From the NCBI GenBank assembly GCA_029851415.1, contig CM056742.1, positions 90,076,748-90,140,747 on the forward strand: a DNA stretch of 64,000 bases, read 5' to 3'. Positions 21,226 to 32,854 of this stretch are shown here, piece by piece. The notes beneath the pieces were generated by a model. The model did not search any database and was not told where the DNA came from. It worked only from the letters and a program-made list of their open reading frames with translations. A program made the translations under genes and the position numbers. Numbering within the stretch: the first letter of the stretch is position 1; each line of letters starts with the position of its first letter. The DNA is from Eretmocerus hayati. Taxonomy: Eukaryota; Arthropoda; Insecta; Hymenoptera; Aphelinidae.

Positions 21226-22161
21226 GTACACTTGGTGGAAACGAGTACTCCCCGAATGTGTCCAGCCGTACGCTTTCCGAACCACGTGATTTCTGGTAAT
21301 TCTAATCTGAAGTTAGACACGATGGACATGTTGTTGTTATCCAGCGTAGGTGAGCCAGTCAAAATGCACTTTCAATTCTAGAAGAATGAGAACTAAGATC
21401 ATATCGGCTCGATGGTATTTTTCTCCATAAAGACGAGAAGAATTCCAATATAAAAATTGTCTTGAAACCGATACATCAAAAAAATATTGAACAACATAAT
21501 TCATCTGTTAGCTTGAGTTGTGTAAATTCACGCAAGTCTCGAGTTCTCAGCTCTTCACTTTATTTTGACTCCAAACAAACTAAATCAAGATACTCATCGT
21601 CAAAATTCAAAATACGACGTATCAATCAATTTTCTTGTCTGTATCAAGTTTTGGATAGATTTCAAATTCGAAATTCTTAAATCTCCCTGAAAAGAACTCG
21701 GAAAAGAGTGAGATAGATAGGTCGTGACGAGTTGAATTTCTTTAGTAAATTGAGAGCACACTTTTTATCACATTTCACAATGTTGTATTATAATTTTGAC
21801 GATGAGTGTCTTGATTTAGTCCTTTTGAAGTCAAAATGAATTGGGAAGCTGAGAACTTGAGACTTGATATAACGCCCAAACTATTAAGTGATGAATTATA
21901 TTGTTGAATATTTTCTTAATGTATCTATTTCAGGACAATTTGTGAATTGGAAAGCTTCTCGTTTATCATGGGGGAAAAATGACGATTGAATCGATATAAT
22001 CTTAGTTCTTATCCTTCTTGAATTGAGACTTGGAAGGGCATTTTGAAACCCACGTCTCTAACCTCCGATTAGAATGACCGGGAGTTAGTTGATTTGGGAA
22101 GCGTACGGTTCGACAATTTCGGAGTATTCGTGCGTAAAGTATTCGTTTCCACCAAGTGTAC
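21226..22161. mobile_element. 936-bp foldback element
   Basis: The outer ends are GTACACTTGGTGGAAACGA at 21226 and its inverse ending at 22161. Pairing continues inward almost without a break (for example GACTTGATA, AGCTGAGAAC and TTTGACGATGAGT segments) to about 21625 and 21780, leaving a loop of about 150 bp centred on 21693. There is no transposase, and no clear target duplication was identified. The short frames within it are incidental. Confidence 0.65.
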
Positions 22162-24344
22162 ATATATATGTTACATGCAAGGTTCGAATTTTTGCACGCT
22201 GGGGATTGAACAACGACCGTTTGTGCTGAGCCCGGTGGACGGGGCTCTGCGCGACGCGAGGTGTGCGGAGTCCGGTGGATGTGACTGTGCAGAAGAATGT
22301 TGTGGGTGAAGCTCGATGTATCGGGCTCTGCACACATCACAGTGGTCACACCCCGGAGTGCACCATTTAGAACTTTCCTATTAACAAATATATATACACA
22401 CACCTGCACTTATAAGAAAGCGGTAGTGGAAGCCGCGGCTGCTACGCATCGCGAAGGGTTGGAGATCAATGAATTCTATTCACTTGTTGAAAGATATCAG
22501 TAGGCTGTCAACCAATCTGCGTTTAATGGTATTCCCTTATACACTGGACAAAGATGTCTGAGGACCTATTCTGTCCTGGGAACGATACCATCTTGGCCAC
22601 GATATGGCGTAGTATTATTGGCGTCTTGTGCGAGTGTGATTCTAGAACAGCTACTTACGGAATTGTTGATGCGATCTGGCCACTAGCTCCCTTTAAGTAA
22701 AGATTTGACTATGAGATTTACCGTAAAAAGTTCGTCGGCCAATTGTCTCGAACAACACGTTTGTTTGACCATGAAAATGCATGAGATGCTCCTTGAACAC
22801 ACTGTAATAGTCAAGTCGCCGAGCTTTTGAGATTACGCGGTTCAACAACGTTTTCTCAACTTGTAATTACTGAAACGTTGATGGAAATTCCACGATTATA
22901 TTTCGGATGGTAACGGTAACATCTGGCAGAATTTGGTCCCTTTTTTTATGTGAAGAATTGACCGAAGAATGCGCGGAGGCCAAAGTACATCGATGTTACT
23001 CAAAAACTACTTCTACCCTCCACAATTTACACTTGTTACAAAATGACTCAACGTGTACCCAACATTGTAATTCCAGCCAGAGTAAATGCATTTTAAATTT
23101 CCTATACGAGGGCATGTTGAGTTGAGGTGTAGATTACCTGCGTAGAATTTTTTCTTTCTGTATGGTAGCTGGTACGTTAATCGTAGCATGGGAAATAGCG
23201 TCTTCGTTACAGGATCTTATGCGTGGAGGAATGCCATCTCTAATTCGAGCTAATGAGTATGCGAAAGAATGGAACTTTTAAAACAAATGTAGTAGGCGAG
23301 GAAATAAAATTGTACAGCCTGTTGATTTTCATTATAAGCGATGATGTAAATATTACTCAGGTCTTGACATATTGTTATCTGTGATTTATGTATACAAACT
23401 GTAAGATATTCATGTAATAAATGGTTTTAATGATTTTTTGGTTCATTTTTCTGGAGTCTAATTCATTGTATATTGTGCACGGCAATGGTTGTTATGATTT
23501 CACTCTGAAAAGTTGGGTATCTTTGGAAGGGGGTTATGAATGTGACCGTAGCCGTGTGTGGTTAGTGAAAAGTATTCTAAGGATGAATCGGCTCATGTTT
23601 GAAGCGTTAATAAAAATCTCCCCGTTCCATATGAATTCCATACCAGTCGAGCTGAGATAATGCTTCCACGGTAAGTACCACGAGAGTAAAGTGCGAAAAA
23701 ATTTCGCTTTTCCGTGGAGAATAGAATAATCCGCGCGTTTCTCGTACAAACGAATGAAACAAGACGTAGAATATTCATTATTCGGTCGTATGCAAACATG
23801 GAAATCCTGCTCGATCCCATGTACGCGGACCAAGAGAGGAGGAAGAGGAGGACCAGGTGCACGTTTGAAACATGAATCATCAATGATCGATAGTAACCCC
23901 TTTTCCGCTGAGGAATTGATGATAATTCGTGTTCCAGTTCTAAGCTAAAGGTGTTGTATCTGCCCGCTATGAGAACATGAAAAGCTCCCTCTTTGTAAAC
24001 ATTCAAAATGTCGTATGAGCGATTATTGCATTCTCAATTGAAAGACTCTTCGAGAAATCAGGCGTTACTAGGTTGATGATCAAAATGTAATTAATTCACT
24101 ACTCGTATACGAATCAAAGTAGGAAATCAAGAGAATTGCGACGGAGTGTGTTTCTGTTGTGTCGTTGCTGGCGGTTACTCTCGTCGTAAACAGTTGTCGC
24201 TTCACCCGAACCTATTCATGTGTAGAACAACCAATGTGAAAACGTATTTTCTTTGTTAGCTTGAGCACAGAGATGGGTACAGATCATTCAATTATTGGCG
24301 CATTATAATCTTTGTAAAATCTTGCAAGAAAATTTACCTGCTAG
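22162..24344. other. No gene recognised
   Basis: Includes a GC-richer patch at about 22210-22290 with repeated GGTGGA and GTGCGGAG motifs. The rest is AT-rich with only incidental frames up to 137 codons. Confidence 0.4.
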
Positions 24345-24660
24345 TAGTGTTCTCGTTAAAGAGTCGCGGAGGTAAAGAGTCTTGTAGTTCAAGAGTCTTG
24401 TCGTTGACGAGTCTCGAATGTAAAGGTTCTTATGCGGAAGGTTTTGATTTTATTTCGAGCACCGTGGTAAAATCTTGCGGCTGTCAAAAACGAAGTTTGC
24501 CGAGTGTTTTTCGCAATGTGCCAATGTTTGCGTGCGTACAGAATTGCGAAAAATGAATGTATCGCGTCGTTCATGACGGTACCCTCCGAGCGATCGGTTT
24601 GACCCCCGCCTACGGCTCGTGTTGAAAACAAATCGCTCAAACAAGCTACAACCTCACAAG
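24345..24660. repeat. AGAGTC repeats and small hairpin element
   Basis: Four or five AGAGTC(T/G) motifs occur at 24358-24420. After these, GAGCGAT (24588) pairs with ATCGCTC (24632) around a CGCCTACGGCTC core identical to that at 8534. Confidence 0.4.
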
Positions 24661-24869
24661 CTCGATGCGAAATCTATTTTATATTATGATGATAGTGATC
24701 TATTTTTTATCTATTTTTTTAACACCGCTTGTCTAAATTGATGTCACGAGCTGGGATCTCTCGTGATTCGGGTATATTTTTCGCTTAGCGAACTATTCTT
24801 AATCTACTAATCATCGGATAGTTATATTCTGAAAGAGTTTGAACGTTGAGGAGCGTGATCATGAAATAC

Positions 24870-25745
24870 TCATACTGTTGAATAGTATTATGGTGGAAGA
24901 GTCTTATGGTAAAAGACTCATATTGTCGAAGAGTCTTATAGTCAAAGAGTCTTCTCGTCAAAGACTCATATTGTTGATGACTCTTATGGTCAAAGAGTCT
25001 TATCATAGAAGAGTCTTATCATCGAAGAGTCTTTTGCACTGATGCAAAGCCTTATATATATACGAATAATTTGTATTTTGTATCCAGTTTATAAATAAGT
25101 TTAGGACCTACGACTGTGAGTATTGTGAGCACGAACGTGACAAAAATCGTGAGACGTTTCCCACGAGGATGAGAAGATTATCTTTAAATCGTTTGCGATG
25201 GTATACGCAATATTTTAGCAGTTGGAGAGGAAAAGGTGAGTTGGAAGCATTCGCCATGGAATCGTTGCCGTTCAAGAGAACAGTATCCCAGTAAACGAGT
25301 CTCTATCACATGAGAGATATTCTTCAGCACACTTCTGATTCGGTTGCTGAGTTGAACGCGTATTACGTATTGTCGTAACTGAATGCTTGCGAATTTTGAA
25401 ACTAGTTTCTACCATTTTCCCCCTTCAATTGCAATTTTCTTATTTTTCCACGATTTTCAAAAAATGAACCCATTTACCATTCTCATAACCTGCCTACGAG
25501 GTTGATTTGACACACCATCAAATGAGCTGTTTCCAAAGTTTGCTCGTTCATCGTTCTTTTGGAGAAACGCCTAAAAATGGGTAAAAAAAATTTCAGTGGG
25601 CATGATTGAAAGTTTTAAAGTGTATGAGTATAATTTGGCAAGAGACTCATCCGCAACGAGTCTCATCCACTACCTCTCTATTATGAGACAGTTGACAGAG
25701 TCTATTCAAAGACTCTTCTGAAGACTCTTTTACTTTTGCCAGGGT
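24870..25745. mobile_element. Nonautonomous element with AGAGTCTT arrays, copy 1
   Basis: The left part (about 24885-25035) is a degenerate array of (A)AGAGTCTTATxGTC repeats. The right part (25640-25735) carries inverted versions (GACTCTT and AGTCTC). Between them lies GCAAAGCCTTATA, and the right end reads GCCAGGG. Copy 2 at 26070-26560 has the same order of parts, so this is a repeat family with foldback character. No coding frame; termini and target duplication not defined. Confidence 0.5.
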
Positions 25746-26069
25746 CCGAGAGGGCCTTTACTCTTGCAAGCCAAAGACTCTCTCGGTCACGTAGCCAACG
25801 AACCATTGACATACAAGTTTTGATTATGATGGGGGTGACCGAATTTTGAATGAACCGCGTTTAACTGCGTTTGTGCCACTTTTGAGCTCAATTATGCACC
25901 GATCTCGATGAGACTTTTTTGAAAAGTTTTTGGAAAAATAATCCGCAAGGCGCGGTACCATTGGTTTCTTTCCTCTTTGGTTTTAAAATTTGGTATTGGC
26001 AATGTACCGATTTGCCCGCTTCAGGCGCCACGATCGCTTTCCAAAAGGTAGAGAGCACTCCCACATGGA
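25746..26069. other. Spacer between the two AGAGTCTT elements
   Basis: No supported feature. A short plus-strand frame of 60 codons (25919-26101) is not convincing. Confidence 0.35.
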
Positions 26070-26560
26070 ATAGTCATTTTGTCAAAGAGTCTCATCGTTG
26101 AAGAGTCCTAGCGTCAAAGAGTCTTACAGGAAAGAGTCTTTTGAACAGTTGCAAAGCCTTATAGGGATAACTTAGATTTTGCCTAGATTTTTTCATTATA
26201 TCAGAAATTCATTTTGCTAATTTCTGAAAATTGAATAAATAGTGTACCAAGAGATTTCCCTCGTAACCTCTAAACAAAGTTAATTCAACATTTTATCCAG
26301 CGACCGTGGTATACACTCTACACTTCACCATTCTTCCAGAAAAACTAAACAAAATTGTTAGAAAAAGTTTGAGAAAATTCCAGTAGACATCTTTTAAATA
26401 TTTTAAATACCATATGAGTCTTACTCCCCTAGAGTCTCGTCGGCCACGAGTCTCATCCGGTGACTCTCTATAATGAGACATTTCATGACAGTCTTTTAGA
26501 GAGTCTTTTAAAGAGTCTTTTCAAAGACTCTTTTTAAGACTCTTTTTGTTTAGCCAGGGC
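26070..26560. mobile_element. Nonautonomous element with AGAGTCTT arrays, copy 2
   Basis: A shorter relative of copy 1: the AGAGTCTT array (26088-26140), the same GCAAAGCCTTATA segment (26152), then inverted GACTCT motifs (26408-26545) and the same GCCAGGG end (26553). The unit is about half the length of copy 1, mainly through loss of interior sequence. Confidence 0.5.
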
Positions 26561-26603
26561 TAGATTACCTTGGTGTAGACAAACTTGGGTAGCCGAATTT
26601 GGA

Positions 26604-27426
26604 GTGCAGGTTGGAGTTCTTGGCCAAACTAGCAACACGTCATCCTGGGTATCTCACTTGAGCGATCCTCTCCTCGATGTTCTTTTTATCATTCAAGAGA
26701 TGAGGTCATCCGCGGAAGATATATGGTTGATCGACTCCCCATTCAGCAGCCTGGGCAAATCATTCACATATGTACAACCTGAAGAGCAGAGGCCCAAGAA
26801 CGGACCCTTGTGGATTACCCAGATCAGGTTCGCGCAAATCAAATTTACCTTTTCTAGGAGTGATTTGTTCGGTGTGACCCTGTGATCACGATTTCATCCA
26901 CAAGATTGCCAATCATCAAAAGCCAAGATGTCGTAGCTTTCTCAACAGCTTTGATAGTGAGATTGTGTTTAATGATTTGCTAGAGTCAAACAGTGGGGAC
27001 AGAGTGATCTCGACTCTGTCAATCCTGTTCCTGATGTCGTCTATCAACTCGAGCAGTGCGGTCCGGGTACTGAAATATTACTCGAAACCAGCGTAGAAGG
27101 GATCGAGTGATTCCTCAGTTTTCAGATACTCCGTGATTTGGTCAGGTTTGATCTTCCCCAGAGCCTTGTAGAGGGAGCACAGCACCGCTGTAGAACAGAA
27201 GTCCGAGACTGTTGATGGAGCTGTAGTCTTTCTTTCACAATCAGCTGCGCTTGCTATCAAGTCATGAGCGGGAGGGGAACTCAAAATATGTTCAATGAGA
27301 TCACCAATAGCCAGAGGAGCTCCCGCAATCACGCTTGGAGCCATCCCATCGACCCTACGGCCTTGCGAGACGAAATGGTCAATAGCTAGGTCTACATCAT
27401 TGTAACTTGTGGGCTTGGATAGATCA
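26604..27426 (-). pseudogene. Decayed LINE reverse transcriptase fragment
   Basis: Minus-strand translation gives pieces of a Jockey-type non-LTR reverse transcriptase in the expected order. First is a segment with NDVDLAIDHFVSQGRRVDG (27426-27345), matching the conserved SQARGxDG block. Next comes a KALGKIKP..EYL..LDPFYAGF block (27180-27078), and then NPQGSVLGPLLFRLYI (about 26830-26780), the GVPQGSVLGPLLF signature. Several stops and frameshifts separate the pieces. It is the downstream half of the element whose upstream half is at 27751-28440. Confidence 0.7.
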
Positions 27427-27750
27427 GGAGAGGACCTGACCTTTGGATCACCAATCCTTTCTAAATTTTTTTTGCAGTTCTGAATTACCTAGAATATGAA
27501 GAATCCAAAGTAACTCCGTCGAATGGGCCTCCTGTCCAGAGCTACAAGCAAAAACATCAGCATTACCAGTATATCTATATATATCTCTTTCCAACATGGG
27601 CCTATATGGGCAATGCTATTGTTATACGCTGTAGCTCTGAACAGAAGGCCCATTCGACGGAGTTACTCTGGATTCTTCATATTCTAGGTAATACAAAACT
27701 GTAAAAAAATTTTGGACAAGATTGGTGATCCAAAGGTCCAGTCCCCTCCT
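27427..27750. repeat. 324-bp near-perfect palindrome inside a LINE
   Basis: The left arm (27427-27585) reads AGGACCTGACCTTTGGATCACC and onward; the right arm (27592-27750) is its inverse with scattered mismatches, centred near 27588. Both arms contain the segment CCGTCGAATGGGCC. Because LINE coding sequence lies on both sides in the same orientation, this looks either like an inserted foldback MITE or like a local inverted duplication of LINE sequence. The arms can themselves be read as LINE-like frames running outward. Confidence 0.75.
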
Positions 27751-28440
27751 TGTGAGTCCCCCGGTGTCGAGTTGATATCGTCCATTGATTTATTGATACT
27801 CCCGAGGGATGAAACGAGAATTTTAATGAAACGAGCGTTCAAGTCATCTGGTCTGAAACCATGACGTTCTCCCTCCCTTCTTTCGGGTAGGAAGCCGAGA
27901 TCGCGCATCTCCTCTGAGATATTTCTGTTTTGATCGAGAGCGTCTAGGAGATGGTTTTGAAGGGAGGAGTTGCGCTTTAATGCACGGACCGACTTTTTCA
28001 CGGAGCCGAAAGTCCTCGTTACGAGGCCCAGCAGACTCGCAGTGGTTACGTCGATTCCGTACCCAGCTCCTGCGCGTCGCATCTCGCTTATTCGCGAGTG
28101 CTCCCAACTTAGAACCAATCCGAAGAGCCCCATTCTTTCGCGGATCGATAGTTTTTTCCGGCTCCAATTCATCTGAAACAGTCTCCGAGTTCCTATCTAG
28201 GCAATGAATTACATGTCCTAAGCTGTTGTCGGTATTCTCAAGAGCTGTCCAGTCACAGCAAAGCGGATGGTCATTTGATATCCCCGGAGTATTATTGCGA
28301 GAATCTCTCCATGTGAAGGGATTTCCAGGCGGAGAAGGAGTACCAACGTGGATCGTCGAATCGATGACCACGTCATTGCCGGAGCTGTGCAGAAGTCTAT
28401 TGCAAGGTGCACGTTTCTTGCATTAATGACCAGCACAAGT
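27751..28440 (-). pseudogene. Decayed LINE, endonuclease C-terminus and linker
   Basis: Minus-strand frames include DWTALENTDNSLG, resembling the CDWTxLEDTxGSDH region at the end of an apurinic-type endonuclease, and FRPDDLNARF, resembling the SPDELNRHF linker before the reverse transcriptase. Neither frame is intact. Orientation and order agree with the reverse-transcriptase remnant at 26604-27426, so the two are best read as one degraded element split by the palindrome. Confidence 0.5.
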
Positions 28441-29810
28441 GCAATGCTGGTCAGGTTTTTTTATTGGTTTATTGGTTTGTATTTTATTGTTTGTAGTGAC
28501 ATTTATACTCGATTTTTGAATACTTTCGTTTACCAAAACTCACGTGCCCAAGGGACGGGTGTAACTACTAGGCCTCATAAATCTTTAATTCTCTCCTACG
28601 CCAACCGTTTAGCGGTGAATACAACTGTGACGTGGCAAATGAATTCACCTATCACACTCATTTATATTATCAGGACTCTTAACCTAAGATCGCAGATTTC
28701 GCGCAATAATCGGCGAACGCAACTTTGAAATCGCTCTGGAACACAGCTTCTCTCCAAGTCTCGTCCACTTACCGTATATTCACCTAAACTTCGGAAGAGA
28801 AGGGGGGGGGGACGCTCACACTCAAAATAATAATCGCAATTTATGATAAAACAATCTCGGCAATATATTCTGTACACGCTGCTTCTACGCGGTCGATACA
28901 AAAATCTACATATCATTTGCTTCGCGACAACATACTCGCAAAATGACTCTAAAATCCGCTAAAAGATTCATAGTCATCCAATATCAAATTGTTCTCAAAA
29001 TATCTCTCAAAATTCCCTGAAAATACACGAGAATTCACTTCACTAATTCGGCACACTGTTCCGGCAAACTCTGACAAAACTTGGACTCCAAAATTGAGAG
29101 AGAGCACGCTGCTCCGAAACGCACTCAAAATGGCTGCTCCACGGCAATTTCTACGCCACGCTCGCGACGCGAGGCAAGAATGGCTATCTGCCCCAGCGCA
29201 AATTTCACACGCTTAATTTGGGTGATCACGACACGCCCGCGACTGCTGGGGTGTGCTGGAGTCTCGGCAAATGGTCAGGGTGCACTCCAGCACCGTCAGC
29301 CTCCCCAGGAGTCCGGTCTGGCAAAGCCCGACGATGGCATACGCGCGCACGAGGCTCTCGAGGTACGCGCGAGAGGATTCACTCAATTATTAAAAAGATC
29401 AAACCACTCACCGTTGATATTCGACATCCTTAGATATTTCCACAATCGTTCTTCCAAAATTATCCCGGGCAATAGTAAATCTCAGGTCTCTGCCCTCCGG
29501 GCAAGGAGGCCCTGGCCGCGTGGCCACTGCCACGGCTTGCGGCCGCTCGCACAAGCACGTGCGTCTATATCAAAGACTATCCAACAAGTGTCACAATGGC
29601 CGGCTTCCTGCCGGCAGAAGCTCTTCTTCTTCTTCAATAAATGAAGCTCTCTGATTGGTCGGCAGCAATAATTTTGATTGGCTCTCAAAATCTGCGGAAA
29701 GCCAACATTGCCCTCTGGTCGCCGTGGCGTGGCAAATTATGAAATATGCGCTCGAGCGCAAGGCCGCAAATGGGCAGCACGATACAAAAGTCACGGCAGA
29801 AATCTACTTG
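28441..29810. other. No gene recognised
   Basis: Contains a G run at about 28801-28811. The GC content rises towards the right, with incidental frames up to 187 codons in the GC-rich part (29081-29644) that show no domain. Confidence 0.35.
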
Positions 29811-30438
29811 ATTGTGGGTACGGCACTGTATTCTTGCCTCCACCAATTGCATATTCTATCTCACTCGCACTCACGGCAAACATACATACACGTGGAGGCT
29901 CTGCGCAACTCGCTATTGCCACCACTCTTCGTAATTTTACTGCATACAATCAGGTACGCGAGTATATATACCTATATATACTCGTCACGGCAATGCTGTA
30001 CCTATATGTGTACTCATCACGGCAGCGCTATACCTATATATAATATGGCATGCTCACGGCATGCAAATATCCCCTCGTACACTGCCTAGCCAATCTCTCA
30101 TATACACACACGCATAATGACCTGCATGTGGCGTCTGCATGCTGAATTTCCCACCCAGCAGTCGATGTCCGGGTATCATCAGGGTTCCGAGTCGGCAAAG
30201 TGTGGTGTAACCTACCCTGAGGTAGTTTTACCGGTCGGCAGCGCCCTCGCGCCGTCAGCAACAACATGGCAGTGTGTCGTCTGCGCGAACCCGCATACAC
30301 ATCGTCATCATCGTCGTCGTCGTTCTCGGGGTCACCCGGGTGTCTAGGTGTCGTCGCGTGTGCTTGCCCGGGTGTGGGTAACACCCCTAGGTGCGTGTGC
30401 GATCGCGTGGGTGTCGACAGCGGGCTGGTGCATCTAGT

Positions 30439-30464
30439 GTGCATGCAACAGGTGTTGCATGCAC
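30439..30464. repeat. 26-bp perfect palindrome
   Basis: Two 12-bp arms, GTGCATGCAACA and TGTTGCATGCAC, are separated by GG. A second shell, TGGTGCAT (30426) and ATGCACCA (30459), overlaps it. A dimeric protein-binding site is possible but unproven. Confidence 0.6.
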
Positions 30465-31244
30465 CAATAACCTCACACCAGCTGATTACGCGAACATAAT
30501 GGGCTATTTGCGTATGGGGCAGCTGCCCGGATGGCAAATAGTCCTGTGGTGACTCCCCCAGGTGTACGGCATCTTTGGCAAGACTCCGGCATCGTCTCGT
30601 CATCCTCATCTTCGCGGCATCACCCTGGCACCCCTGGATCTGCAGTAGTGTTGTGGCTCTGTGTGGCCTTCGGGTGTAAAGTGCACAAGCGTGATAAGTG
30701 CGCTCATCATTGATGCACGGCTGTTGGGGGTGGGATATGGATGCAGCACGGTACTTGCGGGCACCGGCTGTTGTCACTTTCCATCCCAAATACAGTATTT
30801 TAGTGCACGAGTGCCAAATTCGGTGTGCTAATTACATCTGCCCTCGCTCACCCGGGAGCGAGGGCCTCGGCAAATATTCCACGTTGGTTGTGAGCTTGGC
30901 GCGGGCCCCGGGCCCCTCTGGTGGTGCCGCGGGTGGTGGGCCCTCCAAGGGCATAGCAGCAACGGTGTACCCGGGAATCGCGCCCGGGTCATCATATGTT
31001 GAATCCTCCGTCGGTGTCGTCGTCGTGGTGCCCAACAGCCACTTAGGCTGCTTGGAAATACGGCTAACATTGGTGTAGACCGGGTTGCCTGACCCCAGGC
31101 ATACCCGCAACAACTCCTTTCCACGGCAGCGTCGTCGTCTCGAGCAGCACCTCAACAAAAAGACGTATTTTGGTGTAAATACGCGTTCTCGAGGCTGCTG
31201 GCTCGAGACGCGACGAGAGAGAATTTCCACCCGAAACAAACGGC

Positions 31245-31268
31245 TGTGACGGTTTTTTAACCGTCACA
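31245..31268. repeat. 10-bp-stem hairpin
   Basis: TGTGACGGTT and AACCGTCACA are separated by TTTT at the right border of the GC-rich island. Confidence 0.55.
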
Positions 31269-32506
31269 CAACCAACATCGTCGTGCAATGATGAGGCTGT
31301 TTTATATTGGATTACAAGTGGGATTGAGGTGGTGATAGGTCATTGATTCATAAAACGAATCGACTTCACTTTTGTACGTTCAATGAACGGAAAAAATCTT
31401 GACAGTCGATCTTTATGTATATGACATTATGGAAATCTGATGCAAAATTCAAATAATATCTGTTGATGTAATATTTCTAATCCTTTCCTTGGTGTCGAAG
31501 TGACGTTTTTGGGCATACCTCATTTGGTGATTATCGACTGTGGTTATCCTGGAACATTCCAAAACAAAACCGACAAACTAAAGAATAACAAAACTGAAAT
31601 TTTCCAATGGCTCGACTACTCTCGTGCACGTTTCATAAGTATTTGAATACTATAGGCTAAGTTACTTTTCCAAACTTGAAATTCCGTGATTTTACTCTCT
31701 TCCGCGGCGTTTCGAAAAGGGCCCGACTCCTCCTCCAAGGTTCGGAACCTATCACGAGTGTATGTTGTGCGTTAAAACGAACCACGCCATTTCTCTCCCT
31801 TGGATTATTGCCCTGTGAGGAGCCGAGTGATGATGATTACCGTCCGCGTGTGATATCCAGGTACTATACTACTAGAGGCCAGCCCTCTTGTAAATCGCAA
31901 ACTTCTGGATATCCAATTCTAAATAATCGCGCACCTGCGAATCTAATTCCTCTGGCAAGGCCTATGAATCAGATACGACGCATGAACACTGACCTTGGCA
32001 ACTTCGGCGTCTGAGAGCACGACCAAACTGCGCCTGGACTTTGCAACTCTCAAGGTCGGTACCAGGCCGCTCAACTCCCGAAGATGACTCGTGCGCGCCT
32101 TCGCTTCTCCTCGTGCACCCATAGCCGGGGTAACAATCTTCAGCTCTCAGACGGGAGTGTCCTTCTCGCTTCTCGCACTCGGCGTTGGAGCTTGCGGCTC
32201 TCCCACTCATACTTTTCGGTGGTCCGGCAAATCACCACTTGCGCACCTCTCTGATTCGTATTCAAGCACACAATTTCTCCGCGAACCATACTACTCGTTA
32301 TGATAATCTACTCTCCTTTTACTATTCATTCCAAATACTTTAGAGTCCGTGCCAAAACCGCGGCAAATTGAGACGCAACATACATTCAATCTATACAAGT
32401 TCATTCATACCTACTCCAACTTTTAATCAGACACACCCCCGATACCAAACCACCACATCATATGCTGCATGCTTGGACTAATAATTACCCCCAGTTTCCT
32501 TACGTA
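31269..32506. other. No gene recognised
   Basis: A 112-codon plus-strand frame (31676-32014) shows no domain. The right end is the insertion site of the gypsy element; its continuation resumes at 37740. Confidence 0.35.
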
Positions 32507-32511
32507 GGTCT

Positions 32512-32810
32512 TGTAATGTATGTAGACTTGTGAATATTTCTCTATAATAAGTTCAGTAGTTTATTCAATATGTTGTTACAAGCGGCGACTCAGTAAACAC
32601 TAAGTTCCACCATTGGAAGCATGTCTTATATACTATCGCATATGTCCTATTTAATATGAATATGCGTAGGCACACTGAATAGAAGCGCTTATCACCTTTT
32701 TATCATCGTAAGAGGAAATGCAGTTTCCTATTCTGCAAGCTTCTATACACTTTATCATACTTCACTCAAGCAACTGTCGAGTATGCATTTTACATTTGCA
32801 ATACATTACA
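32512..32810 (-). repeat. 3' LTR of gypsy element 1
   Basis: 299 bp, identical in length to the partner LTR at 37436-37734 and differing from it by five substitutions. It is the downstream LTR because the element is read on the minus strand. It has 10-bp perfect terminal inverted ends. Confidence 0.93.
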
Positions 32811-32826
32811 ATTCCCCTCCTCTCAA
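32811..32826 (-). promoter_or_regulatory. Polypurine tract
   Basis: On the minus strand, GAGAGGAGGGGAAT directly abuts the 3' LTR. This is the usual plus-strand DNA primer site. Confidence 0.8.
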
Positions 32827-32854
32827 TTTTGGGATCGGTTTGCGAATTTTTTGG

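Larger units (their letters stand above)
29811..31270. other. GC-rich island with CACGGCA repeats
   Basis: Six CACGGCA motifs occur at about 29792, 29872, 29986, 30017 and 30055. Those near 29986 and 30017 are followed by CTATAC/CTATATA, and TATATATAA lies near 30036. Next comes about 1.2 kb of GC-rich DNA with CGTCGTCGT and GGGTGT simple sequence. The 251-codon minus-strand frame here (30034-30789) is His/Arg/Thr-rich and probably a consequence of base composition. The block could be a promoter-like island or an unrecognised long terminal repeat. Confidence 0.35.

Noticed and set aside
29081..29644. 187-codon plus-strand frame as a gene
   Set aside because: No domain, low-complexity basic product, overlaps other open frames in a GC-rich patch.
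30034..30789. 251-codon minus-strand frame as a gene
   Set aside because: His/Arg/Thr-rich product in GC-rich, simple-sequence DNA, with equally open frames on the other strand. Best explained by base composition.
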